This document shows positions 55,941 through 64,000 of a DNA stretch of 64,000 nucleotides, one piece after another. The DNA comes from Yoonia sp. GTDB lineage: Bacteria; Pseudomonadota; Alphaproteobacteria; Rhodobacterales; Rhodobacteraceae. Each line of letters opens with the position of its first letter. Position 1 is the stretch's first letter. Position numbers and translations under genes: made by a program. The stretch is from assembly GCF_014859355.1 (NCBI RefSeq), contig NZ_JACUUJ010000010.1, positions 1-64,000 on the forward strand. The letters are read 5' to 3'. The notes below the pieces were generated by a model. That model ran no database searches and had not been told where the DNA came from. It worked only from the letters and a program-made list of their open reading frames with translations.

Positions 55941-57773
55941 TTATTCCGCCGCGTCTTTGACATTGATGAAACCACCCGACTGCCGGTTCCAGTAACGGGC
56001 GTAAAGCCCGCCTTTGGCCAGCAGATCGTCATGCGTTCCCTGTTCCACCACGCGCCCCGCGTCAAGCACCATGATGCGGTCCATCCGCGCCAGCGTGGAC
56101 AGGCGGTGCGCAATGGCAATCACCGTCTTTCCGTCCATAATCGTCTCTAACGCGCTTTGAATCGCGGCTTCCACCTCGGAATCTAACGCGCTTGTTGCCT
56201 CGTCCAGCACCAGAATGGGCGCATCTTTCAGAATGGCGCGGGCGATTGCGATGCGCTGTCGTTGCCCGCCAGACAACTTTACACCACGTTCGCCAAGGTG
56301 TGCATCGTATCCACGGCGGCCCTTGTGATCGACCAGACCCAAAATGAAATCATGCGCCTCGGCCTGTTTCGCGGCCTCTTCAATCTGGGCCTGCGTTGCA
56401 TCGGGTTTGCCATAGCGGATGTTGTCGCGGGCCGACCTGTTGAACATGGCCGTTTCCTGCGTGACCATGGCGATCTTGCGGCGCAGGCTTTCCTGTGTGA
56501 CGGCGCGCAGGTTTTGCCCGTCAATCAGCACATCGCCCGCCTCGGTATCATAAAGCCGCAGCAGCAGGGCCACCAAGGTTGATTTCCCCGCACCGGACGC
56601 ACCTACAATGCCCAGCTTTTCACCAGGTTTCACGGTTAACGACACGTTGTTCAGCCCACCGGGGCCACCACCATAAGAAAAACTGACATTGGCAAAGTTG
56701 ATTTTGCCCTTGTCAGCCCGCAGCTGGGTGGCATCGGGCGCATCGGTCAATTGATGCGCGGGGCTCAGGGTGCGCATAGCATCCTCGACTTCACCCACGT
56801 TTGCATACATGCCCATCAACGTGAAACTGACCCAACCGGTCATCTGCGCCAATCGCAGCGAAATGGCGCCGGCCGCAGCAATATCACCCGCCGTCGCCGC
56901 GCCTTGCGCCCAGAAATAAAGCGTGGCCCCAACCAAAAGGATCGGCAGCAACCCACCCAGCGCCATCAGCCAGAACCGGAATGACGCTGACAGCCAACCA
57001 TAATCAACTGCACTACCCCAGTAATTTTCCATCGCGTCAATCGCCGCGCGGTCTTCATGCTTGTCATGGGCAAACAGTTTCACGGTCTTGATGTTGGTGA
57101 TCGTGTCAACAACTTGGCCCGTTACCATCGCCCGGGTCGCGGCACGCAGCTTGGAACGTTCGCGAATCCGCGGCATGAAAAACCGTATCATCCAAATATA
57201 GGCCACAACCCACAGCGCAAGCAGTGCGGCGGTGCGCACATCGACTGTCAGCAACAGCACGATCGACCCCACTAGCGACGCCAAGGCAAAAGCCACGGTA
57301 TGGATCATATCAACCATCAGGTCGGTGGTCGCACGGGCGGCCTGCATCTGTTTTTGCGCGATCCGACCGGCGAAATCATCATCAAAAAACGTCACCGCCT
57401 GCCCAAGCGAATGGCGATGCAACCGCGACAGGATCAGATTACTAAGAGACGGCCCAACGACCACCGCCTGCATGATCCCGGATACCCCCAACACCAAAGG
57501 CCGCAGAATGATGAAAAACGCCGCAACCGCGATCAGCAGAAATACGTTATCTGAAAAATAGGCATCCGTGGATGACGCCAACGCCGCATCAATCACCCAC
57601 CCCAGCATCAACGCAGTCAACACCTCAAGCGTGCCTGCCAAAGCGGAAATGACGCCGCCCAGTGTCACCATGCCCAGACTACCGCGCAGGGCCCAGCGCA
57701 GAAAGGCCAGCAAAGTCTGGGGTGGTGGCCCCTTTGCGGGGGCGAACGGGTCGATCCAACGCGCAAGCGTCAT
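55941..57773 (-). CDS. ABC exporter, fused membrane and ATPase domains (MsbA-like)
   Basis: A 610-residue half-transporter. A six-helix ABC_membrane domain (residues about 40-330) is followed by an ATPase with GASGAGKSTL, KLSGGQRQRIAIAR, ILVLDEATSALDSE and the H-loop AHRLST. The substrate is unknown; lipid or peptide export is typical. A Q-loop TQETAMFN is intact. The stop adjoins the RNA methyltransferase start, so the two are probably transcribed together. Confidence 0.94.
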   Translation of the reverse strand: MTLARWIDPFAPAKGPPPQTLLAFLRWALRGSLGMVTLGGVISALAGTLEVLTALMLGWVIDAALASSTDAYFSDNVFLLIAVAAFFIILRPLVLGVSGIMQAVVVGPSLSNLILSRLHRHSLGQAVTFFDDDFAGRIAQKQMQAARATTDLMVDMIHTVAFALASLVGSIVLLLTVDVRTAALLALWVVAYIWMIRFFMPRIRERSKLRAATRAMVTGQVVDTITNIKTVKLFAHDKHEDRAAIDAMENYWGSAVDYGWLSASFRFWLMALGGLLPILLVGATLYFWAQGAATAGDIAAAGAISLRLAQMTGWVSFTLMGMYANVGEVEDAMRTLSPAHQLTDAPDATQLRADKGKINFANVSFSYGGGPGGLNNVSLTVKPGEKLGIVGASGAGKSTLVALLLRLYDTEAGDVLIDGQNLRAVTQESLRRKIAMVTQETAMFNRSARDNIRYGKPDATQAQIEEAAKQAEAHDFILGLVDHKGRRGYDAHLGERGVKLSGGQRQRIAIARAILKDAPILVLDEATSALDSEVEAAIQSALETIMDGKTVIAIAHRLSTLARMDRIMVLDAGRVVEQGTHDDLLAKGGLYARYWNRQSGGFINVKDAAE

Positions 57774-57849
57774 GAATTATGTCCTGTCTGAAAAAACGGA
57801 ATGAGCCCTTTTATCTAGCGCTATTGCCGTTTCGTCCAATAAAGATGCC

Positions 57850-58431
57850 TTAAACGAAGATCAGCACTGAAAACCCTGCCAGCGCAACAGCCATGGCGCG
57901 CATGAATATCCGCCACGCCAGAGCATTAGCCAAAAGATAGGACAGCACCGCACCTGCGGTGGTCCAGAACAGACAAACGCCCAGGTTCAGGCCGGAAAAC
58001 GTGGCCGCCAATGTCACCGCCTGATCAACGGGCGACATCGCGGCAACATAAGCCATTGCGCTGATCGCGACCGCCCAAACCTTTGGATTGACCCACTGGA
58101 ACAAAACCGCCTGCACAAATGTAAAGGGCCTGTCACGATGGCTGGCCTTTGCAGGGTCGGCATTCCATAGCCGATACGCCATCCACAAAATCCACACACC
58201 CGCCCCAGCCTTCAGCACCACGGTCAAAACAGGCTGCGCGAACAAAAGCGCGCCAATACCCAGCCCTGTCACGCCCGATATGATCCCGACACCCAGCGCG
58301 ACACCCAGCAGATGTGGCACCGTGCGCCGAAAGCCGAACCGCGCCCCCGATGCTGTCAGCAAGATCACGTTCGGTCCCGGCGAAAACAATCCGAAAAATA
58401 CAAAGCCGAAAAGTGGCCAAAGATCACTCAA
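57850..58431 (-). CDS. LysE/RhtB family amino-acid exporter
   Basis: A 193-residue protein with six helices. The family motif is FSPGPNVILLTASGARFGFRRTVPHLLGVALGVG (key part SPGPNVILL), and VLFQWVNPKVWAVAI is also typical. The only start in a suitable place is TTG at 58431, nine bases after AAGGA and inside the end of cca; this gives an eight-base overlap. It likely exports an amino acid or a related metabolite. Last gene of hslO-nudL-cca-lysE. Confidence 0.9.
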   Translation of the reverse strand: MSDLWPLFGFVFFGLFSPGPNVILLTASGARFGFRRTVPHLLGVALGVGIISGVTGLGIGALLFAQPVLTVVLKAGAGVWILWMAYRLWNADPAKASHRDRPFTFVQAVLFQWVNPKVWAVAISAMAYVAAMSPVDQAVTLAATFSGLNLGVCLFWTTAGAVLSYLLANALAWRIFMRAMAVALAGFSVLIFV

Positions 58432-59560
58432 TCAGATCATCCTTGCCCAAGGTAAAATCCGATGCGATCCAACGTGCCTCGGCCTGTTTCAGGGCCTCAC
58501 CCAAGGCGGGGCCTGACAGGCTTGGCATCAGATCAGCCGCTGTCAGCGGGAATGTCTGGCTGGCCCCAAATTTTGCAAGTTCAGCCGCGTTAGTATCTAA
58601 ATTTTGCCCCACCGACGCGGCGCGCACCGCCAAAGCATCCATCGCCCGTTGCGCACCAAACCGATAGCCAAGTGCGCCCGCCGGCAGGTCGCTTTTGATC
58701 TGTTCCAAAGCAGTGGCCTGTTGGCGGCTTAGCCGCAGTGCGGATTGCGGATGACCCCCAAGAACGGCAAGACGACGGATCGGATCGGGTGCCAGCCCTG
58801 CTTTTTCTTCGACATGGATCAACACCGGTAAAGCAGCCGCAGCAGCCCCCGGCAACACCTGCGCCAGCGCACCGGTTGCCGCCATCGACGCCGTAGCAGG
58901 TGCAGGGTCGGCGGCCGCGAGCAGCTTTAACAGTTCAGCCGTAACACGTTCGGTCGAAAGGCTTTGCAGTCCTTCGATGTTCGCGGCGCAGGCGGCAAGA
59001 CTGTCAGGGTCCGGGCCATCGTCAGGTTTGCCATACCAAGCGTAAAAACGGAAAAAACGCAGGATACGCAGATAATCTTCCTTGATCCGGCGGTCAGCAT
59101 CTTCGATAAACCGCACCCGCCGTGCGCGCAAGTCGGGCAAACCACCCAAGGGATCAGCGATTTCACCATCAGGCCCTGCATAAAGCGCGTTCATCGTAAA
59201 ATCACGCCTGCGGGCATCATCTGCCATGTTATCGGCATAGACGACAGTGGCGCGTCGCCCGTCTGTTGCCACATCGCGGCGAAAGGTTGTCACCTCAAAA
59301 GGGTTGTTTTGGGAAAGAACAGTGACTGTTCCGTGATCATAGCCAGTGGGGATGACACGCAGCCCCGCTGCCTTGGCCAGCCGGGTTACCTCGTCTGGGT
59401 GTGCATCGGTCGTCAGGTCAAGATCGGCAACGGGTTCACCCAACAAGGTGTTGCGCACGCAACCACCAACAAACCACGCCTGATACCGCGCATCGGTCAG
59501 CATACGGCAAACCTGCTGTGCGGCATCATCTTTCAGCCAAGGGGCGTCTATACGGGTCAT
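58424..59560 (-). CDS. cca: CCA tRNA nucleotidyltransferase / poly(A) polymerase family
   Basis: A 378-residue class II nucleotidyltransferase. WFVGGCVRNTLLG, VADLDLTTDA (the catalytic aspartates), TTFRRDV, RRRDFTMNAL, RIKEDYLRILRFFRF are the family motifs. It adds or repairs CCA at tRNA 3' ends. ATG 59560 overlaps the nudL stop as ATGA; a longer upstream frame is inside nudL. The C-terminal half is Ala-rich and helical as usual. Confidence 0.94.
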   Translation of the reverse strand: MTRIDAPWLKDDAAQQVCRMLTDARYQAWFVGGCVRNTLLGEPVADLDLTTDAHPDEVTRLAKAAGLRVIPTGYDHGTVTVLSQNNPFEVTTFRRDVATDGRRATVVYADNMADDARRRDFTMNALYAGPDGEIADPLGGLPDLRARRVRFIEDADRRIKEDYLRILRFFRFYAWYGKPDDGPDPDSLAACAANIEGLQSLSTERVTAELLKLLAAADPAPATASMAATGALAQVLPGAAAAALPVLIHVEEKAGLAPDPIRRLAVLGGHPQSALRLSRQQATALEQIKSDLPAGALGYRFGAQRAMDALAVRAASVGQNLDTNAAELAKFGASQTFPLTAADLMPSLSGPALGEALKQAEARWIASDFTLGKDDLIE

Positions 59561-60141
59561 GACATACGTTCGGCAATGGCGCGCAGAATACGGGCGGTGG
59601 CACCCCAAATATAATAGGGGCCGTAAGGCACTGTATAGTAAAGCCGCCTGCGGCCTTGCCAATGGCGCCCTTCGATACGGAACATCGCGGGGTTGGTGAC
59701 GTGGCGCAACGGCACCTCAAACACCTCGCTGACCTCGCCTGCTTCGGGGACCGGGTTGAATGGGCCGGTGACGATGGCCAGCACCGGCGTAACCGCGAAC
59801 CCCGTCACGGTTTGATGCGAAGGCAGCGTGCCCACCACATTAACCATGCTGCGCGGCAGGCCGATTTCCTCTTCTGCCTCGCGCAGGGCTGCATCGACGA
59901 TGGTGGCATCGGTTGGATCCTGCTTGCCCCCGGCAAAGGCGATCTGGCCGGGGTGATGTTGCAACCGGGGCGACCGTTTCGTCAGGATCAGCCTTTCGGT
60001 GTCCGCTTGCACGGCAACCAGCACACCGGCGGGTGTCAGCCGAATATCCGGGGTGTGAAAATCATCGTTCAGGTCAAAATCAGACGATGCGCTGCCCGGT
60101 CTGGACAGCGCGTCGGCCAATCGTTTGTGCAGGTCAGGCAC
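59557..60141 (-). CDS. nudL: CoA pyrophosphatase-type NUDIX hydrolase
   Basis: A 194-residue protein. The NUDIX box GGKQDPTDATIVDAALREAEEEIGL has D where the first conserved E normally stands (by key residues GGK, D, REAEEEIGL). The preceding LTKRSPRLQHHPGQIAFAGG is the CoA-hydrolase signature (UPF0035). It would cleave CoA to phosphopantetheine and 3',5'-ADP. It overlaps hslO by eight bases and cca by four. Confidence 0.9.
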   Translation of the reverse strand: MPDLHKRLADALSRPGSASSDFDLNDDFHTPDIRLTPAGVLVAVQADTERLILTKRSPRLQHHPGQIAFAGGKQDPTDATIVDAALREAEEEIGLPRSMVNVVGTLPSHQTVTGFAVTPVLAIVTGPFNPVPEAGEVSEVFEVPLRHVTNPAMFRIEGRHWQGRRRLYYTVPYGPYYIWGATARILRAIAERMS

Positions 60142-61126
60142 GGGTGTCCGTCGCCTCGAACCCGAGGGTTTCGGGCTGGAACGTATAATGCGCCCCGCAG
60201 AACTGGCAATCAGCGGTGACGATCCCTGCGTCCGTTGTCATCGTGGCGATATCCTTGGCCGAATAGATCGACAGGCTTTGCCGCACCTTATCTGCCGAAC
60301 AGCTGCACCCAAAAGTGATGGGCTGGGCGTCAAAAACGCGCGGGCCTTCTTCGTGGAACAGCCGCACCAGCAAATCAGTGGGCGCAACGGTCGGGCCGAT
60401 CAGTTCGATCTGCTCAACCGTATCCAGCAGCGCATTTGCGCGGGTCCAGTTTTCGCCCTCGTCCTCATCAAGAATATCGACCGCATCCAGCAACCCGCCT
60501 TCGCCAGAACCGCCTTCGCCCTTGGCAAATGGCGACGCTTTGGGCATGTGCTGCAACATCACGCCACCGGCACGCCATTGGGCAACCTGTCCGGGCAATT
60601 GCGACCGCCCATAGGTCAGCGCAAAACGTGTTGGCAACTGTTCGGACTGCGCGAAATAGGTTTCCGCACAGGATGACAGCGACCCGCCCGAAATGGGCGT
60701 GATTCCCTGATAAGGGGTCATCCCTTCGCCCTGATCAATCAGAATGGCGAAATACCCGTTGCCGATCTGGCTGAACGGTTCGGCCTGTTGATCCAGCCTA
60801 TCCGCATCATAGGACGCATAGGCGCGAATGCGGGCCGGTTCACCGTCGTCGGTGGGGCCGTAGTAATCTGTCGCGATCAGCCGCGCAGGGCCAGACCCGC
60901 GCACTTGCAGCGACAGCTTCCAGCGCAGTTTCATCGTCTGCCCGATCAGCGCGGTCAGCAGCGCCATTTCCGCCACCAGCCCTTCGATCATCGGGGGGTA
61001 GTCGTGCTGCGCCAATACCTGTTCCAAAACACCATCCAAACGGGCCACTCGCCCGCGAATGTCCGATGCGTCAAGTTGAAACGGCAGGACGGTATCGTCC
61101 CAGGCGATCTGTGCGCTGAGGCTCAT
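60134..61126 (-). CDS. hslO: Redox-regulated chaperone Hsp33
   Basis: A 330-residue holdase activated by oxidation. The C-terminal zinc switch has CSCSADKVRQSL and DCQFCGAHY, giving the CXC and CXXC cysteine pairs. The N-terminal domain includes IGQTMKLRWKLSLQVRGSGPARLI (key part KLSLQVRGSGP) and SGGSLSSCAETYFAQSEQLPT. A heat-shock-type promoter lies upstream at 61165-61192, similar to that of dnaK. First gene of a four-gene operon. Confidence 0.96.
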   Translation of the reverse strand: MSLSAQIAWDDTVLPFQLDASDIRGRVARLDGVLEQVLAQHDYPPMIEGLVAEMALLTALIGQTMKLRWKLSLQVRGSGPARLIATDYYGPTDDGEPARIRAYASYDADRLDQQAEPFSQIGNGYFAILIDQGEGMTPYQGITPISGGSLSSCAETYFAQSEQLPTRFALTYGRSQLPGQVAQWRAGGVMLQHMPKASPFAKGEGGSGEGGLLDAVDILDEDEGENWTRANALLDTVEQIELIGPTVAPTDLLVRLFHEEGPRVFDAQPITFGCSCSADKVRQSLSIYSAKDIATMTTDAGIVTADCQFCGAHYTFQPETLGFEATDTRA

Positions 61127-61164
61127 GGTCTTTCCTTAAAGGTCTTGGAATGGCATACCGCGCC

Positions 61165-61192
61165 TATATAGGCGGGGCAAGCGCCGGTCCAA
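61165..61192 (-). promoter_or_regulatory. Heat-shock (RpoH-type) promoter of hslO
   Basis: On the minus strand TTGGAC (61187-61192), 14 bases, then CCTATATA (61165-61172), with a G before it. The layout is nearly the same as at dnaK (TTGCAG, 14 bases, CCCTATATA). Located about 40 bases before hslO. The CCTATATAGG core is itself a palindrome and could also serve the NUDIX gene on the other strand. Confidence 0.6.
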
Positions 61193-61202
61193 GGGGCAAG
61201 CA

Positions 61203-61640
61203 ATGATCAGACGGTATGGCAAGACACCGCAAAACGGGCAACGATATACGCTGCGGCCCGGTGCATATGCGATTTTGCCCCGTAACGGGCAGTTGTTGCT
61301 GACCTTTCAGGGCGCACCGCACCGCGAATTTCAACTGCCCGGCGGCGGGATTGATCCCGGTGAAAGCCCCTTGCACGCGCTGCACCGCGAAGTGTTTGAG
61401 GAAACGGGCTGGCGTATCGCCAAACCCTTGCGGCTGGGCGCGTTCCGGCGGTTTGTCTTTATGCCGGAATACGACATGTTCGCGGAAAAGCTGTGCCATA
61501 TCTATCTGGCGCGGCCCGTCCGGCCCCATGGACCGCCCAGTGAACCGGGACACCACGCGCATTGGATGGCACCAAAGGACGCTATCCAGGCACTGGCAAA
61601 TGACGGCGATGCAGCGTTTGTGGCGGGGTTGTCTGGCTAG
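61203..61640 (+). CDS. NUDIX hydrolase
   Basis: A 145-residue protein with a full NUDIX box GGIDPGESPLHALHREVFEETGW (key residues G, E, REVFEE and G). FQLPGGG precedes it. Substrate cannot be predicted: nucleotide sugars or oxidised nucleotides are possible. It is divergent from hslO, with the start at 61203, and ends 80 bases before argG. The gap has no clear promoter. Confidence 0.87.
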   Translation: MIRRYGKTPQNGQRYTLRPGAYAILPRNGQLLLTFQGAPHREFQLPGGGIDPGESPLHALHREVFEETGWRIAKPLRLGAFRRFVFMPEYDMFAEKLCHIYLARPVRPHGPPSEPGHHAHWMAPKDAIQALANDGDAAFVAGLSG

Positions 61641-61720
61641 GCGAAATCACCTCTCCTTGCCCCTGCCCGCAAAAACCGATATCGCGCTTGACGAATATCT
61701 ATTGACGTAAAGGCACGCGC

Positions 61721-62938
61721 ATGACCGCCCCGAAAAAAGTCGTTCTGGCCTACTCTGGTGGCCTTGATACCTCGATCATCCTGAAATGGCTGCAAACCGA
61801 ATACGGCTGCGAGGTTATCACCTTTACCGCCGATCTTGGCCAAGGCGAAGAGCTGGAGCCCGCCCGCAAAAAGGCCGAGATGATGGGCGCATCCGCCATC
61901 TATATCGAAGACCTGCGCGAAGAATTCGTGCGCGATTTCGTGTTCCCGATGTTCCGCGCCAACGCGCTGTATGAGGGGCTGTATCTGCTGGGCACATCCA
62001 TCGCGCGCCCGCTGATTTCCAAGCGGCTGGTCGAAATTGCCGCCGCCGAAGGCGCCGATGCGGTCGCCCATGGTGCCACCGGCAAGGGTAACGATCAGGT
62101 GCGGTTCGAATTGGCCGCCTATGCGCTGAACCCGGATATCAAGGTGATCGCCCCTTGGCGTGAATGGGATCTGACCAGCCGCACCCGCCTGCTGGAATTC
62201 GCAGAGGCGCACCAGATCCCCGTCGCCAAAGACAAACGCGGCGATGCACCGTTCAGCGTTGATGCGAACCTGTTGCACACATCGTCCGAAGGCAAAGTGC
62301 TGGAAGACCCCGGCCAGGAAGCACCCGATTACGTCTATCAGCGCACAGTTGCCCCGGAAGACGCGCCCGATACGCCAGAAATGGTGGAAATCACGTTTGA
62401 ACGCGGCGATGCCGTGGCGATCAATGGCGAAGCGATGTCGCCTGCAACGATACTGACAAAGCTGAATGAACTGGGCGGCAAACACGGCGTTGGGCGGCTC
62501 GATCTGGTGGAAAACCGCTTTGTGGGCATGAAATCACGCGGCATCTATGAAACCCCCGGCGGCTCTGTGCTGCTGGAGGCGCATCGCGGAATCGAACAGA
62601 TCACGCTGGACAGCGGCGCAGGCCACCTGAAAGACAGCATCATGCCGCGCTATGCCGAACTGATCTATAACGGCTTCTGGTTCAGCCCCGAACGCGAAAT
62701 GCTGCAAGCCCTGATCGACAAGTCACAAGAACACGTCAGCGGCACCGTGCGTGTGAAACTTTACAAAGGTTCCGCCACAACCGTCGCGCGCTGGTCGGAT
62801 CATTCGCTGTATTCCGAGGCGCATGTGACGTTCGAGGATGACGCCGGCGCATACGATCAAACCGACGCCCAAGGGTTCATCCAGTTGAATGCGCTTCGGC
62901 TGAAACTGCTTGCCGCCCGCAATCGCCGCCTGTCCTGA
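61721..62938 (+). CDS. argG: Argininosuccinate synthase
   Basis: A 405-residue enzyme joining citrulline and aspartate with [18 protein letters not shown] is the PP-loop, [19 protein letters not shown], and [25 protein letters not shown] (key part [11 protein letters not shown]) are conserved. The stop overlaps the DUF1810 gene's start (TGATG). With argJ at 31787-33007 this gives two arginine-pathway genes in the window, not co-transcribed. Confidence 0.98.
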   Translation: MTAPKKVVLAYSGGLDTSIILKWLQTEYGCEVITFTADLGQGEELEPARKKAEMMGASAIYIEDLREEFVRDFVFPMFRANALYEGLYLLGTSIARPLISKRLVEIAAAEGADAVAHGATGKGNDQVRFELAAYALNPDIKVIAPWREWDLTSRTRLLEFAEAHQIPVAKDKRGDAPFSVDANLLHTSSEGKVLEDPGQEAPDYVYQRTVAPEDAPDTPEMVEITFERGDAVAINGEAMSPATILTKLNELGGKHGVGRLDLVENRFVGMKSRGIYETPGGSVLLEAHRGIEQITLDSGAGHLKDSIMPRYAELIYNGFWFSPEREMLQALIDKSQEHVSGTVRVKLYKGSATTVARWSDHSLYSEAHVTFEDDAGAYDQTDAQGFIQLNALRLKLLAARNRRLS

Positions 62939-63369
62939 TGACGGATGATGACGACGACGAACTTGATCTGTTCGTAGAGGCACAGGACACTGTCTGGAAT
63001 GATGTTCTGGCTGAACTGCGCGCCGGTAAAAAGCGCACGCACTGGATGTGGTTTGTTTTTCCGCAACTCGCATCGCTTGGCCAATCAGATATGGCCAAGC
63101 TTTACGGGTTGAACGATTTGGCGGAAGCAACGGAATTTTATCATCACCCCGTGCTGGGGCCACGGTTGGACACGGTCGTCGGGCTTTTACTGCAAGGGTC
63201 GGAATCGTCAGCCAAACAGATCTTCGGCAGCACAGATGCAAAGAAACTGAAATCCTGCGCCACGCTTTTTGCCGCCGTGCCCGGTGCGCCACCCGCGTTT
63301 GAACAGATATTGAGCCGCTTTTTCGATGGGCGGCAGTGCAGTGACACTGTGGACGAAATCAGCGACTGA
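62938..63369 (+). CDS. DUF1810 family protein
   Basis: A 143-residue small cytoplasmic protein. The acidic start ([17 protein letters not shown]) and KRTHWMWFVFPQLASLGQSDMAKLYGL (key part HWMWFVFPQL) match the DUF1810 family, and LGPRL and LKSCATLF are also typical. The function is unknown. It is translationally coupled to argG by overlap. Its stop is three bases from the convergent sulfotransferase stop. Confidence 0.9.
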   Translation: MTDDDDDELDLFVEAQDTVWNDVLAELRAGKKRTHWMWFVFPQLASLGQSDMAKLYGLNDLAEATEFYHHPVLGPRLDTVVGLLLQGSESSAKQIFGSTDAKKLKSCATLFAAVPGAPPAFEQILSRFFDGRQCSDTVDEISD

Positions 63370-63372
63370 ACA

Positions 63373-64000
63373 TCAGCAAATTTTCTGTTGATACAGCACG
63401 TCGTAATGCGGTTGCGCCGCATCCTCTAGCCGCTTTGCATCACCCGTCAACTGCGGCAACGGCCCTTCGGCACCGGCAAACCCTGTTGATTGATGCACCG
63501 CGTTATACCAATGGCTGGCCCATGCGCCATCATCTTTACGCGGGCCTGCGGGCCATGACAGCATCGCAGAGTCAAACGGCAGCCCGATCGCGTTGCACAG
63601 TTTTACCATCATACCTTGGGGATCAGCCCGGATATCGGCGCTGTCGATGACCAGCCCACCAATGCGGTCATGCAACGCCGTTTGCGCAGCAAAGCCGATA
63701 TCATCCATCCCCATCTGGCCCATCTTGGCCCCATAACTCGCAATCACGCGGGCGGGGTGGCGGATCAGGTGTATGTTCACACAGTCCCTGGCCCAGTCCA
63801 GCGGGAAGTCCGGCAACATGTGATGTGGCATATGCTTCATGTAAAAATGTGGCTTTTGGGCTTGAATAGTGCCTAAACACTGCGCTGCAACCTTGGATGG
63901 GTCGTTTTCATGCGCCGCCAAAATCTCGGCGCGCATCGGGTGGTCAAGGCCGGTCGCCGCCAGATAGGGCGCATAGAACGGTTCATCCCACACAGCAAAA
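63373..64000 (-). CDS. Sulfotransferase family protein, cut by window edge
   Basis: The C-terminal 208 or so residues are visible; the frame is still open at 64000 and the N-terminal PAPS loop lies outside. NIHLIRHPARVIASYGAKM is the 3'-phosphate-binding helix of the sulfotransferase fold, and HMPHHMLPDFPLDWARDC precedes it. Related roseobacter proteins are often found beside amino-acid or branched-chain aminotransferase genes, but no such neighbour is visible. Acceptor unknown. Confidence 0.8.
   Translation of the reverse strand, partial: FAVWDEPFYAPYLAATGLDHPMRAEILAAHENDPSKVAAQCLGTIQAQKPHFYMKHMPHHMLPDFPLDWARDCVNIHLIRHPARVIASYGAKMGQMGMDDIGFAAQTALHDRIGGLVIDSADIRADPQGMMVKLCNAIGLPFDSAMLSWPAGPRKDDGAWASHWYNAVHQSTGFAGAEGPLPQLTGDAKRLEDAAQPHYDVLYQQKIC

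Overview
This 64 kb window looks like chromosome from a marine alphaproteobacterium of the Rhodobacteraceae (Roseobacter group). The evidence is the gene order lptC-lptA-lptB-hpf-ptsN, argJ next to mutT, kdsB next to cysQ, an NDUFAF5-like methyltransferase beside comF and grxC, Tat-type TRAP binding proteins, and moderately high GC. I cannot fix the genus. No rRNA, tRNA, CRISPR array, insertion sequence or prophage gene was recognised. Almost all genes are intact and tightly packed, often with ATGA or TGATG overlaps.

Layout. 1-2510 is a decayed sugar-catabolism island: a truncated sugar isomerase/epimerase fused by deletion to a broken GMC oxidoreductase, and on the other strand a frameshifted TRAP binding protein followed by a DctM scrap. 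2.5-4.3 kb holds an orphan polysaccharide export lipoprotein and a small interrupted exported ORF. 4.3-6.3 kb is a GGDEF/EAL protein. 6.4-11.2 kb is rnd-kdsD-lptCAB-hpf-ptsN, which links Kdo/LPS assembly to ribosome hibernation and PTS-Ntr. 11.2-17.2 kb, on the minus strand, is a galU-led surface-glycan operon (two paralogous GT2-type transferases, a GT14-type transferase, a two-domain sulfotransferase). It is followed by kdsB-cysQ and a lone capsule-export permease. 20.0-22.7 kb encodes a phosphate-binding-protein/OmpA fusion with an unrecognised exported partner.

22.9-33.4 kb is housekeeping: dnaK-dnaJ under a heat-shock-type promoter, radC, secA divergent from a parvulin, argJ and mutT. 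33.5-38.9 kb is the rimP-nusA-ylxR-infB operon with a recognisable promoter and a leader terminator. 39.8-46.3 kb is a peptide ABC importer operon headed by proline iminopeptidase. 46.4-51.4 kb carries ubiG, marR, a Nit1-like amidase, grxC, comF, an NDUFAF5-like methyltransferase and hemH. 51.5-54.7 kb is an envelope group: a membrane Ser/Thr kinase, two YkuD-fold proteins and a CAP-domain lipoprotein. 54.7-61.2 kb has an RNA uracil methyltransferase, an ABC exporter, and hslO-nudL-cca-lysE. The window ends with a NUDIX gene, argG, a DUF1810 gene and a sulfotransferase cut by the window edge.

The recurring theme is the cell envelope: LPS precursor and transport genes, capsule-like export, sulfated glycans, peptidoglycan-anchored and peptidoglycan-modifying proteins. 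The least explained units are the galU/GT/sulfotransferase operon, the PstS-like/OmpA fusion pair, and the kinase/L,D-transpeptidase/CAP group. I did not find a clear, wholly new defence or mobile system.
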